The notes beneath the pieces were generated by a model that was given only the letters and a program-made list of their open reading frames with translations, did no database searches and was not told the origin of the DNA. A program made the translations under genes and the position numbers. A stretch of DNA of 64,000 nucleotides from contig OZ243107.1 of NCBI GenBank assembly GCA_965212245.1, positions 62,001 to 126,000 of the forward strand, in the 5' to 3' direction. Position 1 is the first letter of the stretch, and each line of letters opens with the position of its first letter. Source of the stretch: CAKZNE01 sp040222435 (lineage in GTDB: Bacteria > Bacteroidota > Bacteroidia > Flavobacteriales > Schleiferiaceae). This document shows, in pieces, positions 7,322 through 16,985 of this stretch.

Positions 7322-9508
7322 TTAATTGAATAGTAACTCCCTGTATTTGGGAAGAGGCCAAAGTTCATCATCAATAAGCATCTCCAGCTTATCACATTGA
7401 TAGCGAATGGTACTCAGGAAAGGTACAATCTCCTCGCAGTACCCAACGGCCATTTTCCGCATATCGGTTAATTTGTTAAGCCTCTTACGGGTTTCTATCA
7501 TGCTTTCCTTTTCAGAAATGATAATAGAGATACGCTCGGATATTTCTTCGATCATTTCCAGTTGTTCTTTCGCTACCTTGCGGTATACCTTGTCATCCAA
7601 CACTTCCTTAAGCCCCCTCACATTTTCAATAAGACGGTTTTGGTATTTAATGGCAGTTGGGACAATATGGTTACCAGCCAAGTCGCCAAGAACACGGCTC
7701 TCAATCTGAATTTTCTTCTGATACTCTTCCAGCATGATCTCATGGCGGGCTTCCACCTCTATTTTGTTCATCACACCGTTACGCGCAAAAACATCCAAAG
7801 CTTCTTTTGTTACATAAAAATCGAGTGCCTGAGGAGTTGTTTTCACGTTACTCAGGCCTCTTTTTTCAGCCTCTTTTACCCAATCATCGCTATAACCGTC
7901 TCCTTCAAAGCGGATCGCTTTACTTTCTTTGATGTAATCACGAAGCACATTAAAGATGGCATCATCCTTTTTCATTCCATCTTTGATCAGCTTATCCACA
8001 TCCTTCTTAAATATGCGCAGTTGATTGGCCATGATGGTATTTAGAATAGTCATGGGCTGAGCACAGTTGGCATTGGAACCTACTGCTCTGAATTCAAACT
8101 TATTCCCTGTAAAAGCAAAAGGTGAAGTACGGTTACGATCCGTATTATCCAAAAGTATTTCCGGAATCTTACCTACCACATTCAGCTTTAATTCGGTTTT
8201 CTGTTCAGGCGACAGGCTGCCCTTTTCTAATTTTTCCAAAGCATCCAGTGTTTGAGTAAGCTGGCTACCAATAAACACCGATATAATAGCGGGAGGTGCT
8301 TCATTGGCCCCTAAGCGGTGATCATTACCTGCAGTGGCTATGGAAGCGCGTAGCAAATTAGCGTTATCATACACTGCTTTAATACTATTTATGAAGAACG
8401 TGATAAACTGCAGATTACTCTTAGGTGTTTTCCCGGGACTCAACAGGTTCACACCGGTATCAGTTGCTAACGACCAGTTGTTGTGTTTTCCACTTCCATT
8501 TACTCCGGCATAAGGCTTTTCATGCAGTAGCACTTTAAAATTATGCCTGCGGGCCACCTTTTCCATTACATCCATGATCAGGGAATTATGATCTACGGAA
8601 ATATTAGCTTCCTCAAACATAGGCGCCAATTCAAACTGGCTTGGCGCTACTTCATTATGACGGGTGGTTACCGGAATTCCCAAACGGTAACATTCGTATT
8701 CCATTTCGCGCATAAACTGGCGGGCTCTTTCCGGAATAGAACCAAAATAATGATCATCCAACTGCTGTCCTTTGGCCGGAGCATGGCCGAACAAAGAACG
8801 GCCGGTAAGCTTCAGGTCAGGACGTGCATTAAACAATGCGGTGTCTACCAGAAAATATTCCTGCTCCCAACCCAGTGTGGAGGTTACTTTCTTTACATTC
8901 TTATCAAAATACTTACATATCTCGGTAGCGGCCTGATCTACCGTTTGTAAAGCTCTAAGCAAAGGCGTTTTATAATCCAGTGCTTCACCGGTATATGATA
9001 CAAATATGGTAGGAATACATAAAGTTCTGCCCATTATAAATGCCGGGCTGGTAGGATCCCATGCGGTATACCCACGGGCTTCAAAAGTATTACGGATGCC
9101 TCCGTTGGGGAAGCTGGAGGCGTCAGGTTCTTGTTGAACCAATAAGCTGCCCGTAAATTTTTCTATTGCTCCACCATCTTCGGTAGGTTGAAAGAAAGAA
9201 TCGTGTTTCTCAGCTGTAGCACCGGTAAGAGGCTGAAACCAGTGTGTATAATGGGTAGCTCCTTTGGAAACTGCCCATGACTTCATACCTGAAGCTACCT
9301 GATCTGCAATAGAGCGGTCTATCTTGGTGCCTTTATCCATAGCACTTTCTACGCTCCTGAAGGCTTCAGGAGTCATATACTCACGCATGGTATTTTTATT
9401 AAAAACGGATTCACCGAAAATCTCGGAAACTCTTTTCTGGCCACCGTCATACTCCACCGCAAGACGGCTGTATGTGGTATTTAAAGCTGAAAAACGAATT
9501 GAAGGCAT
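7322..9508 (-). CDS. glnN: Glutamine synthetase type III
   Basis: Makes glutamine from glutamate, ammonia and ATP. At 728 residues it has the length of GSIII (about 700-730) rather than GSI (about 450-470). The N-terminal GSIII extension (residues about 1-170, including FQPLTGATAEKHDSF) precedes the catalytic region with LGWEQEYFLVD, HNEVAPSQFELAP, KHNNWSLATDTG, ANEAPPAIISVFIG and NRTSPFAFTGNKFEFRAVGS, which contribute metal, glutamate and nucleotide ligands. GSIII is common in Bacteroidota. The gene is flanked by its own terminator. No PII or Amt gene is adjacent. Confidence 0.95.
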   Translation of the reverse strand: MPSIRFSALNTTYSRLAVEYDGGQKRVSEIFGESVFNKNTMREYMTPEAFRSVESAMDKGTKIDRSIADQVASGMKSWAVSKGATHYTHWFQPLTGATAEKHDSFFQPTEDGGAIEKFTGSLLVQQEPDASSFPNGGIRNTFEARGYTAWDPTSPAFIMGRTLCIPTIFVSYTGEALDYKTPLLRALQTVDQAATEICKYFDKNVKKVTSTLGWEQEYFLVDTALFNARPDLKLTGRSLFGHAPAKGQQLDDHYFGSIPERARQFMREMEYECYRLGIPVTTRHNEVAPSQFELAPMFEEANISVDHNSLIMDVMEKVARRHNFKVLLHEKPYAGVNGSGKHNNWSLATDTGVNLLSPGKTPKSNLQFITFFINSIKAVYDNANLLRASIATAGNDHRLGANEAPPAIISVFIGSQLTQTLDALEKLEKGSLSPEQKTELKLNVVGKIPEILLDNTDRNRTSPFAFTGNKFEFRAVGSNANCAQPMTILNTIMANQLRIFKKDVDKLIKDGMKKDDAIFNVLRDYIKESKAIRFEGDGYSDDWVKEAEKRGLSNVKTTPQALDFYVTKEALDVFARNGVMNKIEVEARHEIMLEEYQKKIQIESRVLGDLAGNHIVPTAIKYQNRLIENVRGLKEVLDDKVYRKVAKEQLEMIEEISERISIIISEKESMIETRKRLNKLTDMRKMAVGYCEEIVPFLSTIRYQCDKLEMLIDDELWPLPKYRELLFN

Positions 9509-9575
9509 TGTGGATGTTTTTTATAATTTCCCACAAAGAAAGATATTTTCAGGGGGTAGATCAAAAAAATGTTGA

Positions 9576-9613
9576 TAAAAATTAAAAACACCCCCTATTC
9601 GGGGAGGGGGGTT
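9576..9613 (-). terminator. Terminator after the Na+/Ca2+ antiporter gene
   Basis: On the minus strand a C-rich arm (ACCCCCCT) pairs with AGGGGGT across a short loop, then a T-rich tail (TTTTTAATTTTT) follows. It lies 16 bases beyond the stop at 9629. Confidence 0.7.
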
Positions 9614-9628
9614 CTCTTTAAAATGATG

Positions 9629-10567
9629 CTAAAAAAACAAAACACCCCCTATGTATGCCAGATACGCCAGGAACATAAGCAAACCTTCCCAGCGATTAAT
9701 GCGGCCTTTAGTGATGAAGCGCATTAAAGGATATAATAAAAGAGATATCCCAAAAAGCCATGGAAAATCAAAGGACATAAGAGCCGGATTGTTTAACGGA
9801 ATATCAACGATCATTCCGGTAATACCCAAAACCGCCAGTATATTGAATACGTTGGATCCAATCAGGTTTCCTACTGAAAGATCGGGCTCGCCTTTAAAAG
9901 CAGCTACTAAAGATGCTGCCAGTTCAGGCAGACTGGTACCTATAGACACCACCGTGATACCAATAACCCGCTCACTGATATCCCACTCACGAGCTATTAC
10001 AATCGCTCCCTCTATCAGAAACTCGGAACCATATTTTAAACCTGCTACACCTAACACCAGAAAAAGAATAGTGAGCCATAACTTTCTCAGTGAGGAGGCA
10101 TCTACCTCCGAGTGTATATCAGATTTTCTCGAAGTTCTTATTTGTAATATATTATAGGCTATAAGTGCAATAACCATTACAAATGCTTCGGTAAAGTCCA
10201 GCTTTTTGTCAAAATATAAATACAGAAATAACAGGAGTGTAACCCCCATCATGACCCACCAATCCAACCGGAAGGTTTTAGTTTGTACGGAAAGAGGAAC
10301 CACCATGGCAGTAAGGCCCAGGATCAATGAGATATTAGCGATGTTACTTCCTATGACATTGCCAAATGAGATATCGGTATAACCGGAAAGTGCGGCATCA
10401 AGACTTACCAGAAGTTCCGGAGCTGAAGTAGCGAAAGATACCACTGTCATACCGATCACTAAAACCGATACACGTAACCTCAAGGCAAGATCTACCGCAC
10501 CTTTAACAATAAAATCTCCACCAAACAGCAGGAGTACAATACCGGCTACTAAATAGAAATAGGCCAT
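9629..10567 (-). CDS. Calcium/sodium antiporter, CaCA family (YrbG-like)
   Basis: Inner-membrane exchanger of 312 residues with about ten hydrophobic segments. The two inverted alpha-repeats that form the ion pathway are visible: the first has SFATSAPELLVS and GNVIGSNIANI (about residues 45-80), the second SIGTSLPELAASLVAA and GNLIGSNVFNILAVLG (about 205-245). Each GSN motif and its preceding SxPEL carry the acidic ion ligand typical of the family. It lies 2 bases after tatA and is probably cotranscribed with it. The exact ion is inferred from the family. Confidence 0.9.
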   Translation of the reverse strand: MAYFYLVAGIVLLLFGGDFIVKGAVDLALRLRVSVLVIGMTVVSFATSAPELLVSLDAALSGYTDISFGNVIGSNIANISLILGLTAMVVPLSVQTKTFRLDWWVMMGVTLLLFLYLYFDKKLDFTEAFVMVIALIAYNILQIRTSRKSDIHSEVDASSLRKLWLTILFLVLGVAGLKYGSEFLIEGAIVIAREWDISERVIGITVVSIGTSLPELAASLVAAFKGEPDLSVGNLIGSNVFNILAVLGITGMIVDIPLNNPALMSFDFPWLFGISLLLYPLMRFITKGRINRWEGLLMFLAYLAYIGGVLFF

Positions 10568-10569
10568 AT

Positions 10570-10851
10570 TCAGACGTCCAGTTTACGTCTTACGGAACCA
10601 GCAATGTCTTCAAGATCTTTCTTTTCCTGTTCCACCTTTTCCCTGAACTTTTTCAGGTCTTCATCATCTTTTGTGGAATTATTGATTTCACTTTTGATAT
10701 CATTGGCTGCATTCCGCACTTCTTTAATCCCCTTTCCCAGGCCTTTGGCAATTTCAGGGATCTTGTTTGCTCCAAACAACATTACCACAATCAGCAAAAT
10801 GAAAAAAATCTCTCCGCCTCCAATATTAAAGATCAAAAAAACACCCGTCAT
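10570..10851 (-). CDS. tatA: Sec-independent protein translocase TatA/TatE-type subunit
   Basis: A 93-residue membrane protein that forms the export pore of the twin-arginine pathway. It has one N-terminal transmembrane helix (EIFFILLIVVMLFGANKIPEI) with the conserved FG before an amphipathic helix (AKGLGKGIKEVRNA), then a charged, coiled-coil-prone tail. tatC is not adjacent. A TAnnTTTG box (10868..10875) lies 16 bases before the ATG, immediately after the secDF terminator. Confidence 0.92.
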   Translation of the reverse strand: MTGVFLIFNIGGGEIFFILLIVVMLFGANKIPEIAKGLGKGIKEVRNAANDIKSEINNSTKDDEDLKKFREKVEQEKKDLEDIAGSVRRKLDV

Positions 10852-10867
10852 GTATTCGATTTTGTGT

Positions 10868-10875
10868 CAAAAGTA
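10868..10875 (-). promoter_or_regulatory. -7 box of the tatA-antiporter operon
   Basis: TACTTTTG on the minus strand fits TAnnTTTG, 16 bases upstream of the tatA ATG and directly beyond the secDF terminator tail. No TTG is seen at the -33 position, which falls in the hairpin. Confidence 0.5.
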
Positions 10876-10880
10876 CTAAG

Positions 10881-10911
10881 AAAAAACCCCGCCTTAAAAA
10901 AGGCGGGGTTC
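10881..10911 (-). terminator. secDF terminator
   Basis: Minus strand: AACCCCGCCTT pairs with AAGGCGGGGTT around a 4-base T-rich loop, followed by TTTTTTCTT. It is a textbook intrinsic terminator about 27 bases after the secDF stop. Confidence 0.93.
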
Positions 10912-10937
10912 TTTACTTTCTATAATTTTTATGGTCT

Positions 10938-13900
10938 TTACTCTTCTTCTTCCTTGTCAGTTTTCTTAAGGGTATCCAACATTAAAGGAGTAGCAATGAA
11001 CAGGGATGAGTATGTACCTACTACAATTCCGATCAACAGGGCAAACATGAATCCGCGGATTACATCGCCTCCGAATAAAAAGATCACCAACAACACAAAG
11101 AAGGTGGTTAGCGAGGTATTAACCGTACGGCTTAATGTGCTGTTAAGGGCTTCATTAACCACGGTGTTCATAGACTTGCGCTTGCTTTTTACTCCTAAAT
11201 ATTCACGAATACGGTCAAACACTACCACCGTATCATTAAGTGAATAACCGATAACCGTAAGTACAGCGGCTATAAAGGCCTGGTCAATCTCCAATGAAAA
11301 CGGCAGGAACCCATATAATAGTGAGAATACGGATAATACGATAAGTACATCATGGAAAGCCGCAGCAACAGCACCTAAACTAAACTGCCATTTACTGAAG
11401 CGGATAAGGATATAAAGGAAGATTACCACCAGCGAGAACAGGATAGCCCACACTGCTGATTTTTTAATATCGTCCGCAATGGTTGGCCCTACCTGACGTT
11501 CAGATACAATACCGATATCCGCATCACCTGCTTCAGAGAAGAAAGCAGCTTTTTCGGGTGCCGTGGCATAAAATTGCTGAGTTCCCTCGTATAGTTTATT
11601 CTTAATCTCTTCTTCCACCTCTACACCGGTTTCCGAAATCTTATACTTAGTAGTAATTACCACCTGGTTGTCTTCACCAATGGTTTTTACTTCAGGATAG
11701 ATCTTGGTACCATCATCATCTATGAAAAACTCTCCGAGGTTGGTTTGAATATCAACCGAACTAACCGGTTGATCAAAACGCACCTGATAAGAACGTCCTC
11801 CCACAAAATCAACTCCGTAGTTCAGTCCGCGGGTTACCAGTGAGCCTATACCCGCTATAATGATTACACCGCTTATGATGTAGGCAATTTTGCGTTTTCC
11901 GAGGAAATCAATTTTAAAGTTCCGGAAAGCTCCCTTGGTAATATTGGTAGAGAAAGCCACCAGTTTCTTGCGATCAATACGAGATTCAAAAATCAGGCGG
12001 GTAATGAATATAGCACAGAATAATGAGGTTAAAATACCGATGATCAGCGTAGTAGCAAAACCACGTATTGGGCCGGTACCGAAAGCATACAGGATAACAC
12101 CGGTAAGGAAAGTGGTTACGTTGGCGTCAATAATGGAACTATAAGCGTTGTTATAACCATCCTTAATGGCTAGCTTAAGACCTTTGCCCTGTATCAGCTC
12201 TTCACGGATGCGCTCATAGATAAGTACGTTAGCATCAACCGCCATACCAATGGTAAGCACAATACCGGCAATACCCGGTAAAGTAAGTACTGCCCCAAGT
12301 GAGGCCAATACTCCGAAAATGAAGAACATGTTTACGATCAGCGCCACATCCGAGGCAATACCGGCTCCACTGTAATAGAAGATCATGTATAACATAACAA
12401 TGATCAGCGCAATTACGAATGACCAGAGTCCGGAGCTAATTGCTTCCTGACCAAGAGAAGGTCCTACGATATCAGCCTGGATAATACGTGCAGGAGCCGG
12501 AAGTGCGCCAGCCTTTAGAATATTAGCCAGATCCTGTGCTTCAGTAACTGAAAAATTCCCCGTAATCTGGGTATTTCCGGTTGGAATCTCCCCCTGAACC
12601 GTAGGGAAAGAATATACATAGTTATCAAGTACTACAGCCACACTCCGCTTAGGCTCCTGTGAAGAAGCTTCGCGTGTAATTTTAGCCCACTGCTTAGCTC
12701 CCTGTGCATTCATGCTCATGGAAACCACCGCACTATTACGCTCATCAAAATCCTGGCGGGCATCGGTAACTACATCACCGGTAAGAGCCGGTTTCTGGTT
12801 ACGATCCGTGCGCACTGCCAATAAATAAAGTATATCGTCTTCGGTAGGCTTAGAAGTCCAAAGAAATTTAGTGTAGCGGGCATTACCGGTTAAAAGATTC
12901 CTGATTTTAGGGTTACTGAGGTATTCGTTTACCTTGTCCGTATCCTTTATGGCTGCAAAACCAACAATTGGACCGTTGCCAGGTTGCCCAGACTGAAAGT
13001 TATAGTTAGGAGCCATAACCTCAAAAAGCGGGTTAAATGTATTTACTCCTGCACTATCAGTTAAGAGGGAATCGGTACTGCTAAGTAAAGAATCAATATC
13101 ATTATCGGTTCCTTCTTCTACAATACCAGTATCCTCAAGAGCGATATTATCTGTTTGATCATCTACTGCCGTAATGTTCAGATCGTCAGCTAAGTCATCA
13201 TCATTACTAAGACTATCCTGATCGGTACGTGGGTTCTCAACAATGGTTTTCAACTTTTCATTGGCTGCATTGAGAAAAGGCAGAAATTCGGAACCTTCAT
13301 AAAGATTCCAGAATTCAAGTTCAGCAGTAGCCTGCAGTAATTTCTTAACCCGGTCAGGATCTTTTACACCGGGGAGCTCTACTAGTATTCTCCCACTGTT
13401 ATCCAAGCGCTGAATGTTAGGCTGAACTACACCAAACTGATCAATACGAGCACGCAATACAGTGTAAACATTTTCTACAGCCGCATTTACCTGGCTGGTC
13501 AATTCTTCACGAACCAGCTCATCTTCAGCATTAAAGCCGAGTTTATCATTGAGCTCCTTGGTGCCAAACAATGAAGGATCGCTCAGCTTAATATTTAGTT
13601 TCTTTTCGGCCTTTATTTCTTCAAAAGACTCAAAAAAGGAAGTGAGGTAGTCGTCCTGCGTATCTGTAGCCTTTTTATCTGCTTTCGCAATAGCTTCTGA
13701 AAAAACAGAATTGTCAGGGTTGCTGGAGAGTTCACGCAGGATATCTTTTACGGATACCTCCAATATTACGTTCATACCTCCACGGAGATCCAGACCCAGG
13801 TTTATCTCTTTTTCTTTTACTTCGGCATAGGTGAATTCATCAAACCCGATATTGTAAACGGTCTGACTGTTAATGGAGTCGAGGTAACGTTGTTTTTTAA

Positions 13901-14030
13901 CCAGATCGCCCTGCGCATACTCTTCAGCATCACTCTCTACTTTGTTGGCCACATAAGTAAATGATAATTGGTAAAGACAGGCCAAGGCGAAAATTATCGC
14001 AAACAATCGAATAACTCCTTTATTCTGCAT
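10938..14030 (-). CDS. secDF: Protein translocase subunits SecD and SecF as one polypeptide
   Basis: A 1030-residue membrane protein that uses the proton gradient to complete Sec-dependent export. The N-terminal SecD half has a first transmembrane helix, LGLDLRGGMNVILEV (about residue 75), a large periplasmic P1 region with an acidic low-complexity insert (about 265-325), and the membrane block GPSLGQEAI to GMAVDANVLIYERIREE. The SecF half begins near residue 700 (KIDFLGKR), with YGVDFVGGRSYQVRF and GYSLNDTVVVFDRIRE. The fusion is normal for Bacteroidota. A consensus promoter lies 38 bases upstream and a strong terminator follows. Confidence 0.96.
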   Translation of the reverse strand: MQNKGVIRLFAIIFALACLYQLSFTYVANKVESDAEEYAQGDLVKKQRYLDSINSQTVYNIGFDEFTYAEVKEKEINLGLDLRGGMNVILEVSVKDILRELSSNPDNSVFSEAIAKADKKATDTQDDYLTSFFESFEEIKAEKKLNIKLSDPSLFGTKELNDKLGFNAEDELVREELTSQVNAAVENVYTVLRARIDQFGVVQPNIQRLDNSGRILVELPGVKDPDRVKKLLQATAELEFWNLYEGSEFLPFLNAANEKLKTIVENPRTDQDSLSNDDDLADDLNITAVDDQTDNIALEDTGIVEEGTDNDIDSLLSSTDSLLTDSAGVNTFNPLFEVMAPNYNFQSGQPGNGPIVGFAAIKDTDKVNEYLSNPKIRNLLTGNARYTKFLWTSKPTEDDILYLLAVRTDRNQKPALTGDVVTDARQDFDERNSAVVSMSMNAQGAKQWAKITREASSQEPKRSVAVVLDNYVYSFPTVQGEIPTGNTQITGNFSVTEAQDLANILKAGALPAPARIIQADIVGPSLGQEAISSGLWSFVIALIIVMLYMIFYYSGAGIASDVALIVNMFFIFGVLASLGAVLTLPGIAGIVLTIGMAVDANVLIYERIREELIQGKGLKLAIKDGYNNAYSSIIDANVTTFLTGVILYAFGTGPIRGFATTLIIGILTSLFCAIFITRLIFESRIDRKKLVAFSTNITKGAFRNFKIDFLGKRKIAYIISGVIIIAGIGSLVTRGLNYGVDFVGGRSYQVRFDQPVSSVDIQTNLGEFFIDDDGTKIYPEVKTIGEDNQVVITTKYKISETGVEVEEEIKNKLYEGTQQFYATAPEKAAFFSEAGDADIGIVSERQVGPTIADDIKKSAVWAILFSLVVIFLYILIRFSKWQFSLGAVAAAFHDVLIVLSVFSLLYGFLPFSLEIDQAFIAAVLTVIGYSLNDTVVVFDRIREYLGVKSKRKSMNTVVNEALNSTLSRTVNTSLTTFFVLLVIFLFGGDVIRGFMFALLIGIVVGTYSSLFIATPLMLDTLKKTDKEEEE

Positions 14031-14068
14031 CAGTTCAGCAAGTTTACTGGGTTCAAAAAATAAGTCGG

Positions 14069-14099
14069 CAAATATAGAATTTCAACTAATAAATCACAA
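14069..14099 (-). promoter_or_regulatory. secDF promoter
   Basis: TTG (14099..14097)-N20-TATATTTG (14076..14069) on the minus strand, a full match to the Bacteroidota consensus, with 38 bases between the box and the secDF ATG. Confidence 0.75.
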
Positions 14100-14142
14100 T
14101 GTGCGTTTACTTATCTACCAAAGCTTTTCTCACTTTAGTGAT

Positions 14143-14150
14143 TATCTTTG
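14143..14150 (+). promoter_or_regulatory. -7 box of the FG-GAP T9SS cargo gene
   Basis: TATCTTTG matches TAnnTTTG, 23 bases before the ATG at 14174. It lies downstream of the earlier ATG at 14099, so it supports 14174 as the real start. Confidence 0.55.
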
Positions 14151-14173
14151 TTGAGATACATAAATTTTCAATC

Positions 14174-16894
14174 ATGCGATCATTCTTACTAACCCTGTTA
14201 AGTTTATTTATAACCACTCTATCCGCTCAAAACGCGGTAAACGGTTTTAGTTTTGACGAATATACTGATATCCCAGTGTTAAAAGGCGGAGATAGTTTGA
14301 TAAATGCCTGGGCCGGAGGATTGAATTTTCCTCATTTCAGCACTTTGGACCTTAATGATGACGGAAGCCAGGACCTTCTGGTGTTTGATAAAACAGGTGT
14401 CCGGGTGATTCCCTTTCTCAACACCGCCAATTCAGGGACACCCAAGTATGAATACGCCCCGCAGTATCGCCACGCCTTCCCTAAAGGTCAAAGCTTTTAT
14501 ATGCTTAAAGATTATAACTGTGATGGAAAGAAAGATATATTCACCGGCTCCAGCGGCAACATAGTAGTTTATGAGAATACATCCAGCGGGGGTTCCCTTA
14601 GCTTCCAGAAAATGCATAGCACCACCTACCTGGAAGCTGTATATCCCAGTTCTTCAACGTCTGCTGCTATTTCTATGACCAGCGCTGATGCTCCTGCTAT
14701 TATTGACTTGGACAATGATGGAGACCTTGATATTTTAGCCTTCCTTTTTGGAGAAAATGCATTGGCCTGGATTGAAAATAAACAAGGCTGTGGTTTACAA
14801 ATGGAGTTCAGAGAGAAATGCTGGGGGCACTTTGAGGAAAGTGGAAACACCAATGAAATAATTTTTAACTCATGCACACCTTCTAAATTTAAGACCAATG
14901 GGGCTCTCCATGCAGGAAGTTCTGTGCTTGCACTGGATCTTAATGCAGATGGGGTAAAAGAAGTTTTAATATCCGATGTGTCCTACCCCAATGTGCAAGC
15001 CCTTTTTAATTCCGGAACTACAGACAGCGCCTATATGAGTTCCAAGGACACGGCTTTTCCAAGCTATGACCAACCTATTGATTTAAAACAATTTCCGGCC
15101 ATGTTTTACGAAGATGTTACCGGAGATCAGATAAAAGACCTGATAGCTGTAACCAACGAAAATGATTTTGGGACCGGCTTTGTAAGTAGTGATAACATTT
15201 TGGTGTATCGCAATAAAGGAGGAGATAATCAGCCTGATTTTGAGTTACAGGAAAATGACTTTCTGAGAAAAACCCAACTGGATGTCGGTGAGGGTTGCAT
15301 CCCGCGTATTGTAGACCTTAATACAGATGGCCTGCTGGATATTGTTCTGGCTAATGGTTTTTATCGTGAAGATATTAATACACAAGAACCCGCTTTCATT
15401 TATTTACAGAACACCGGCACTGTCCAAAACCCTGAATTTACGGTGGTAGACTCCGATTTTGCAAACATCTCTTCTTATTCACTTGGTCATAGCCTTACTC
15501 CTGCTTTTGCTGATTTAGATATGGATAATGATTTGGATATGATAGTAGGTGATGCCAATGGGAAGCTCCATTATTTCACCAATACCGGTACACTTCAAAA
15601 TCCGGCATATACTATTACTACTCCTGAGATCAATGGAATTGACGTAGGTTCCTATGCCACTCCTTATCTTTTTGATTTGGATGAGGATGGGGATCAGGAT
15701 CTGATCGTAGGTAAGTCCAACGGTACACTAAGCTATTTTAAAAACCAGTCAGCATCCAGTCCATCTTTTACCAAAGAAACTGACTTTTTTGGAGGTATCA
15801 ATGTAACCCGGATTGCCAGTGGTTTCAGCGTTCCTTATCTTTTTAAATACGATGGCATAATTAATCTTATGGTTTCCGGTGAGGATGGCGTATTTCAATA
15901 TGACAGTATCTCTTCTGTTTCTTCCGGTCCAACTAATTTGGAAAAAACAGTAGGCCAGGGAAGCATACCCAGTCAGGATTCAGATGAAACACCCTTTGGA
16001 ACCAATAAGCGCAGCGGCCGAAATCAAATTCTTATACATGCTTCTGAGCTACGTGCGGCCGGGCTCACAGCTGGAAAAATTACTGCGCTTTCTTTTGACA
16101 TTACCAATATATCCAACCTCATAGAGCGCCTCAACATCGGTATGAAAAATGTCAGTTTCAGTGATATTACCAATTTCGATACCCCTACAATACCGGTATA
16201 TTCTAATGAACGTACGGCTTTTTCACCGGGATGGACTAAAATTACCCTGGAAAACTTTTTTGAATGGGATGGGTACTCGAATCTTCTTATTGAAATTTGC
16301 TTCCGTGGAAATTATGTATCTACCAGCAACTTCCCCAATATTCACCTGAATATGTCCACTACTTCTTTCTTTTCCAATGGCTATGGTGATATTACCAATT
16401 TTGACAGTCTGTCTAAAAACGGTTGTGTAATGCCGTATCAGGCATCCATAAAAAAGAGGCCGAATGTAAAAGTTCACCTTACTCCCAGCTTCCCCCGAAC
16501 TTCCATTGTAATGTCTGACGGATACCGTAATGCAGCCGCTTTTGGTGATTTGGACCAGGATGGATTTATAGATGCACTCTTGGGTAGTTACACCGGTGGA
16601 GTTACCTTATATAAAGGAAGACAATATGTTATTGGAAATCCCGAAGAAAAAACAGTAGCCAAAAGCTTTCAGGTATTCCCTAACCCGGGAAAAGGAGATT
16701 TTGCTGTAGCTGTGCAAAACCGTAGTAAAGCCTCTTTGAAAGTATATGACCTTACCGGGCGCCTGGTACTGGAACAAGATCTCGTAGAAACAGAGACTCC
16801 GGTCAGCCTCAAATCTGAACCGAACGGAATCTACTTATTTATACTACAAGACAGTAGTGCTATAGAAACACAGAAGGTCATTTTAAACCGTTAA
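14174..16894 (+). CDS. Secreted FG-GAP/VCBS-repeat protein with T9SS type A sorting domain
   Basis: About 906 residues from the ATG at 14174, which begins a clean signal peptide (MRSFLLTLLSLFITTLSAQ). The longer frame from 14099 is rejected because its first 25 residues precede the signal peptide and the promoter box. The body has many FG-GAP/VCBS-type repeats with calcium-binding DLNxDGxxD or DxDNDGDLD loops (e.g. DLDNDGDLDILAF, DLDEDGDQDLIVG), which form a seven-bladed propeller. A beta-sandwich-like region follows, then a C-terminal sorting domain (FQVFPNPGKGDF ... GIYLFILQDS). It should be exported by Sec, translocated by T9SS and attached or released at the surface. Ligand unknown. Confidence 0.88.
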   Translation: MRSFLLTLLSLFITTLSAQNAVNGFSFDEYTDIPVLKGGDSLINAWAGGLNFPHFSTLDLNDDGSQDLLVFDKTGVRVIPFLNTANSGTPKYEYAPQYRHAFPKGQSFYMLKDYNCDGKKDIFTGSSGNIVVYENTSSGGSLSFQKMHSTTYLEAVYPSSSTSAAISMTSADAPAIIDLDNDGDLDILAFLFGENALAWIENKQGCGLQMEFREKCWGHFEESGNTNEIIFNSCTPSKFKTNGALHAGSSVLALDLNADGVKEVLISDVSYPNVQALFNSGTTDSAYMSSKDTAFPSYDQPIDLKQFPAMFYEDVTGDQIKDLIAVTNENDFGTGFVSSDNILVYRNKGGDNQPDFELQENDFLRKTQLDVGEGCIPRIVDLNTDGLLDIVLANGFYREDINTQEPAFIYLQNTGTVQNPEFTVVDSDFANISSYSLGHSLTPAFADLDMDNDLDMIVGDANGKLHYFTNTGTLQNPAYTITTPEINGIDVGSYATPYLFDLDEDGDQDLIVGKSNGTLSYFKNQSASSPSFTKETDFFGGINVTRIASGFSVPYLFKYDGIINLMVSGEDGVFQYDSISSVSSGPTNLEKTVGQGSIPSQDSDETPFGTNKRSGRNQILIHASELRAAGLTAGKITALSFDITNISNLIERLNIGMKNVSFSDITNFDTPTIPVYSNERTAFSPGWTKITLENFFEWDGYSNLLIEICFRGNYVSTSNFPNIHLNMSTTSFFSNGYGDITNFDSLSKNGCVMPYQASIKKRPNVKVHLTPSFPRTSIVMSDGYRNAAAFGDLDQDGFIDALLGSYTGGVTLYKGRQYVIGNPEEKTVAKSFQVFPNPGKGDFAVAVQNRSKASLKVYDLTGRLVLEQDLVETETPVSLKSEPNGIYLFILQDSSAIETQKVILNR

Positions 16895-16944
16895 CCCCCA
16901 TATCCGGATTTTCAGGTCTTTGATCAGGTCTGTTTCATTACATA

Positions 16945-16970
16945 TTGACCCGTCCTAAAATAGGTTGACG
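16945..16970. other. Possible insertion-sequence end remnant next to a gene truncation
   Basis: TTGACCCGTCCTAAAATAGG followed by TTGACG resembles, from memory, terminal repeats of IS3-like elements: it starts TGACC and contains CCTAAAATAGG. It sits 16 bases from the abrupt end of the small TPR gene. No transposase or second end is visible, so this is a weak call. Confidence 0.2.
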
Positions 16971-16985
16971 ATTATTCATTTGATA

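Noticed and set aside
9586..9651. Two copies of ACACCCCCTAT about 50 bases apart
   Set aside because: One belongs to the terminator and the other to the coding end of the antiporter; the match is short and C-rich, so probably chance.
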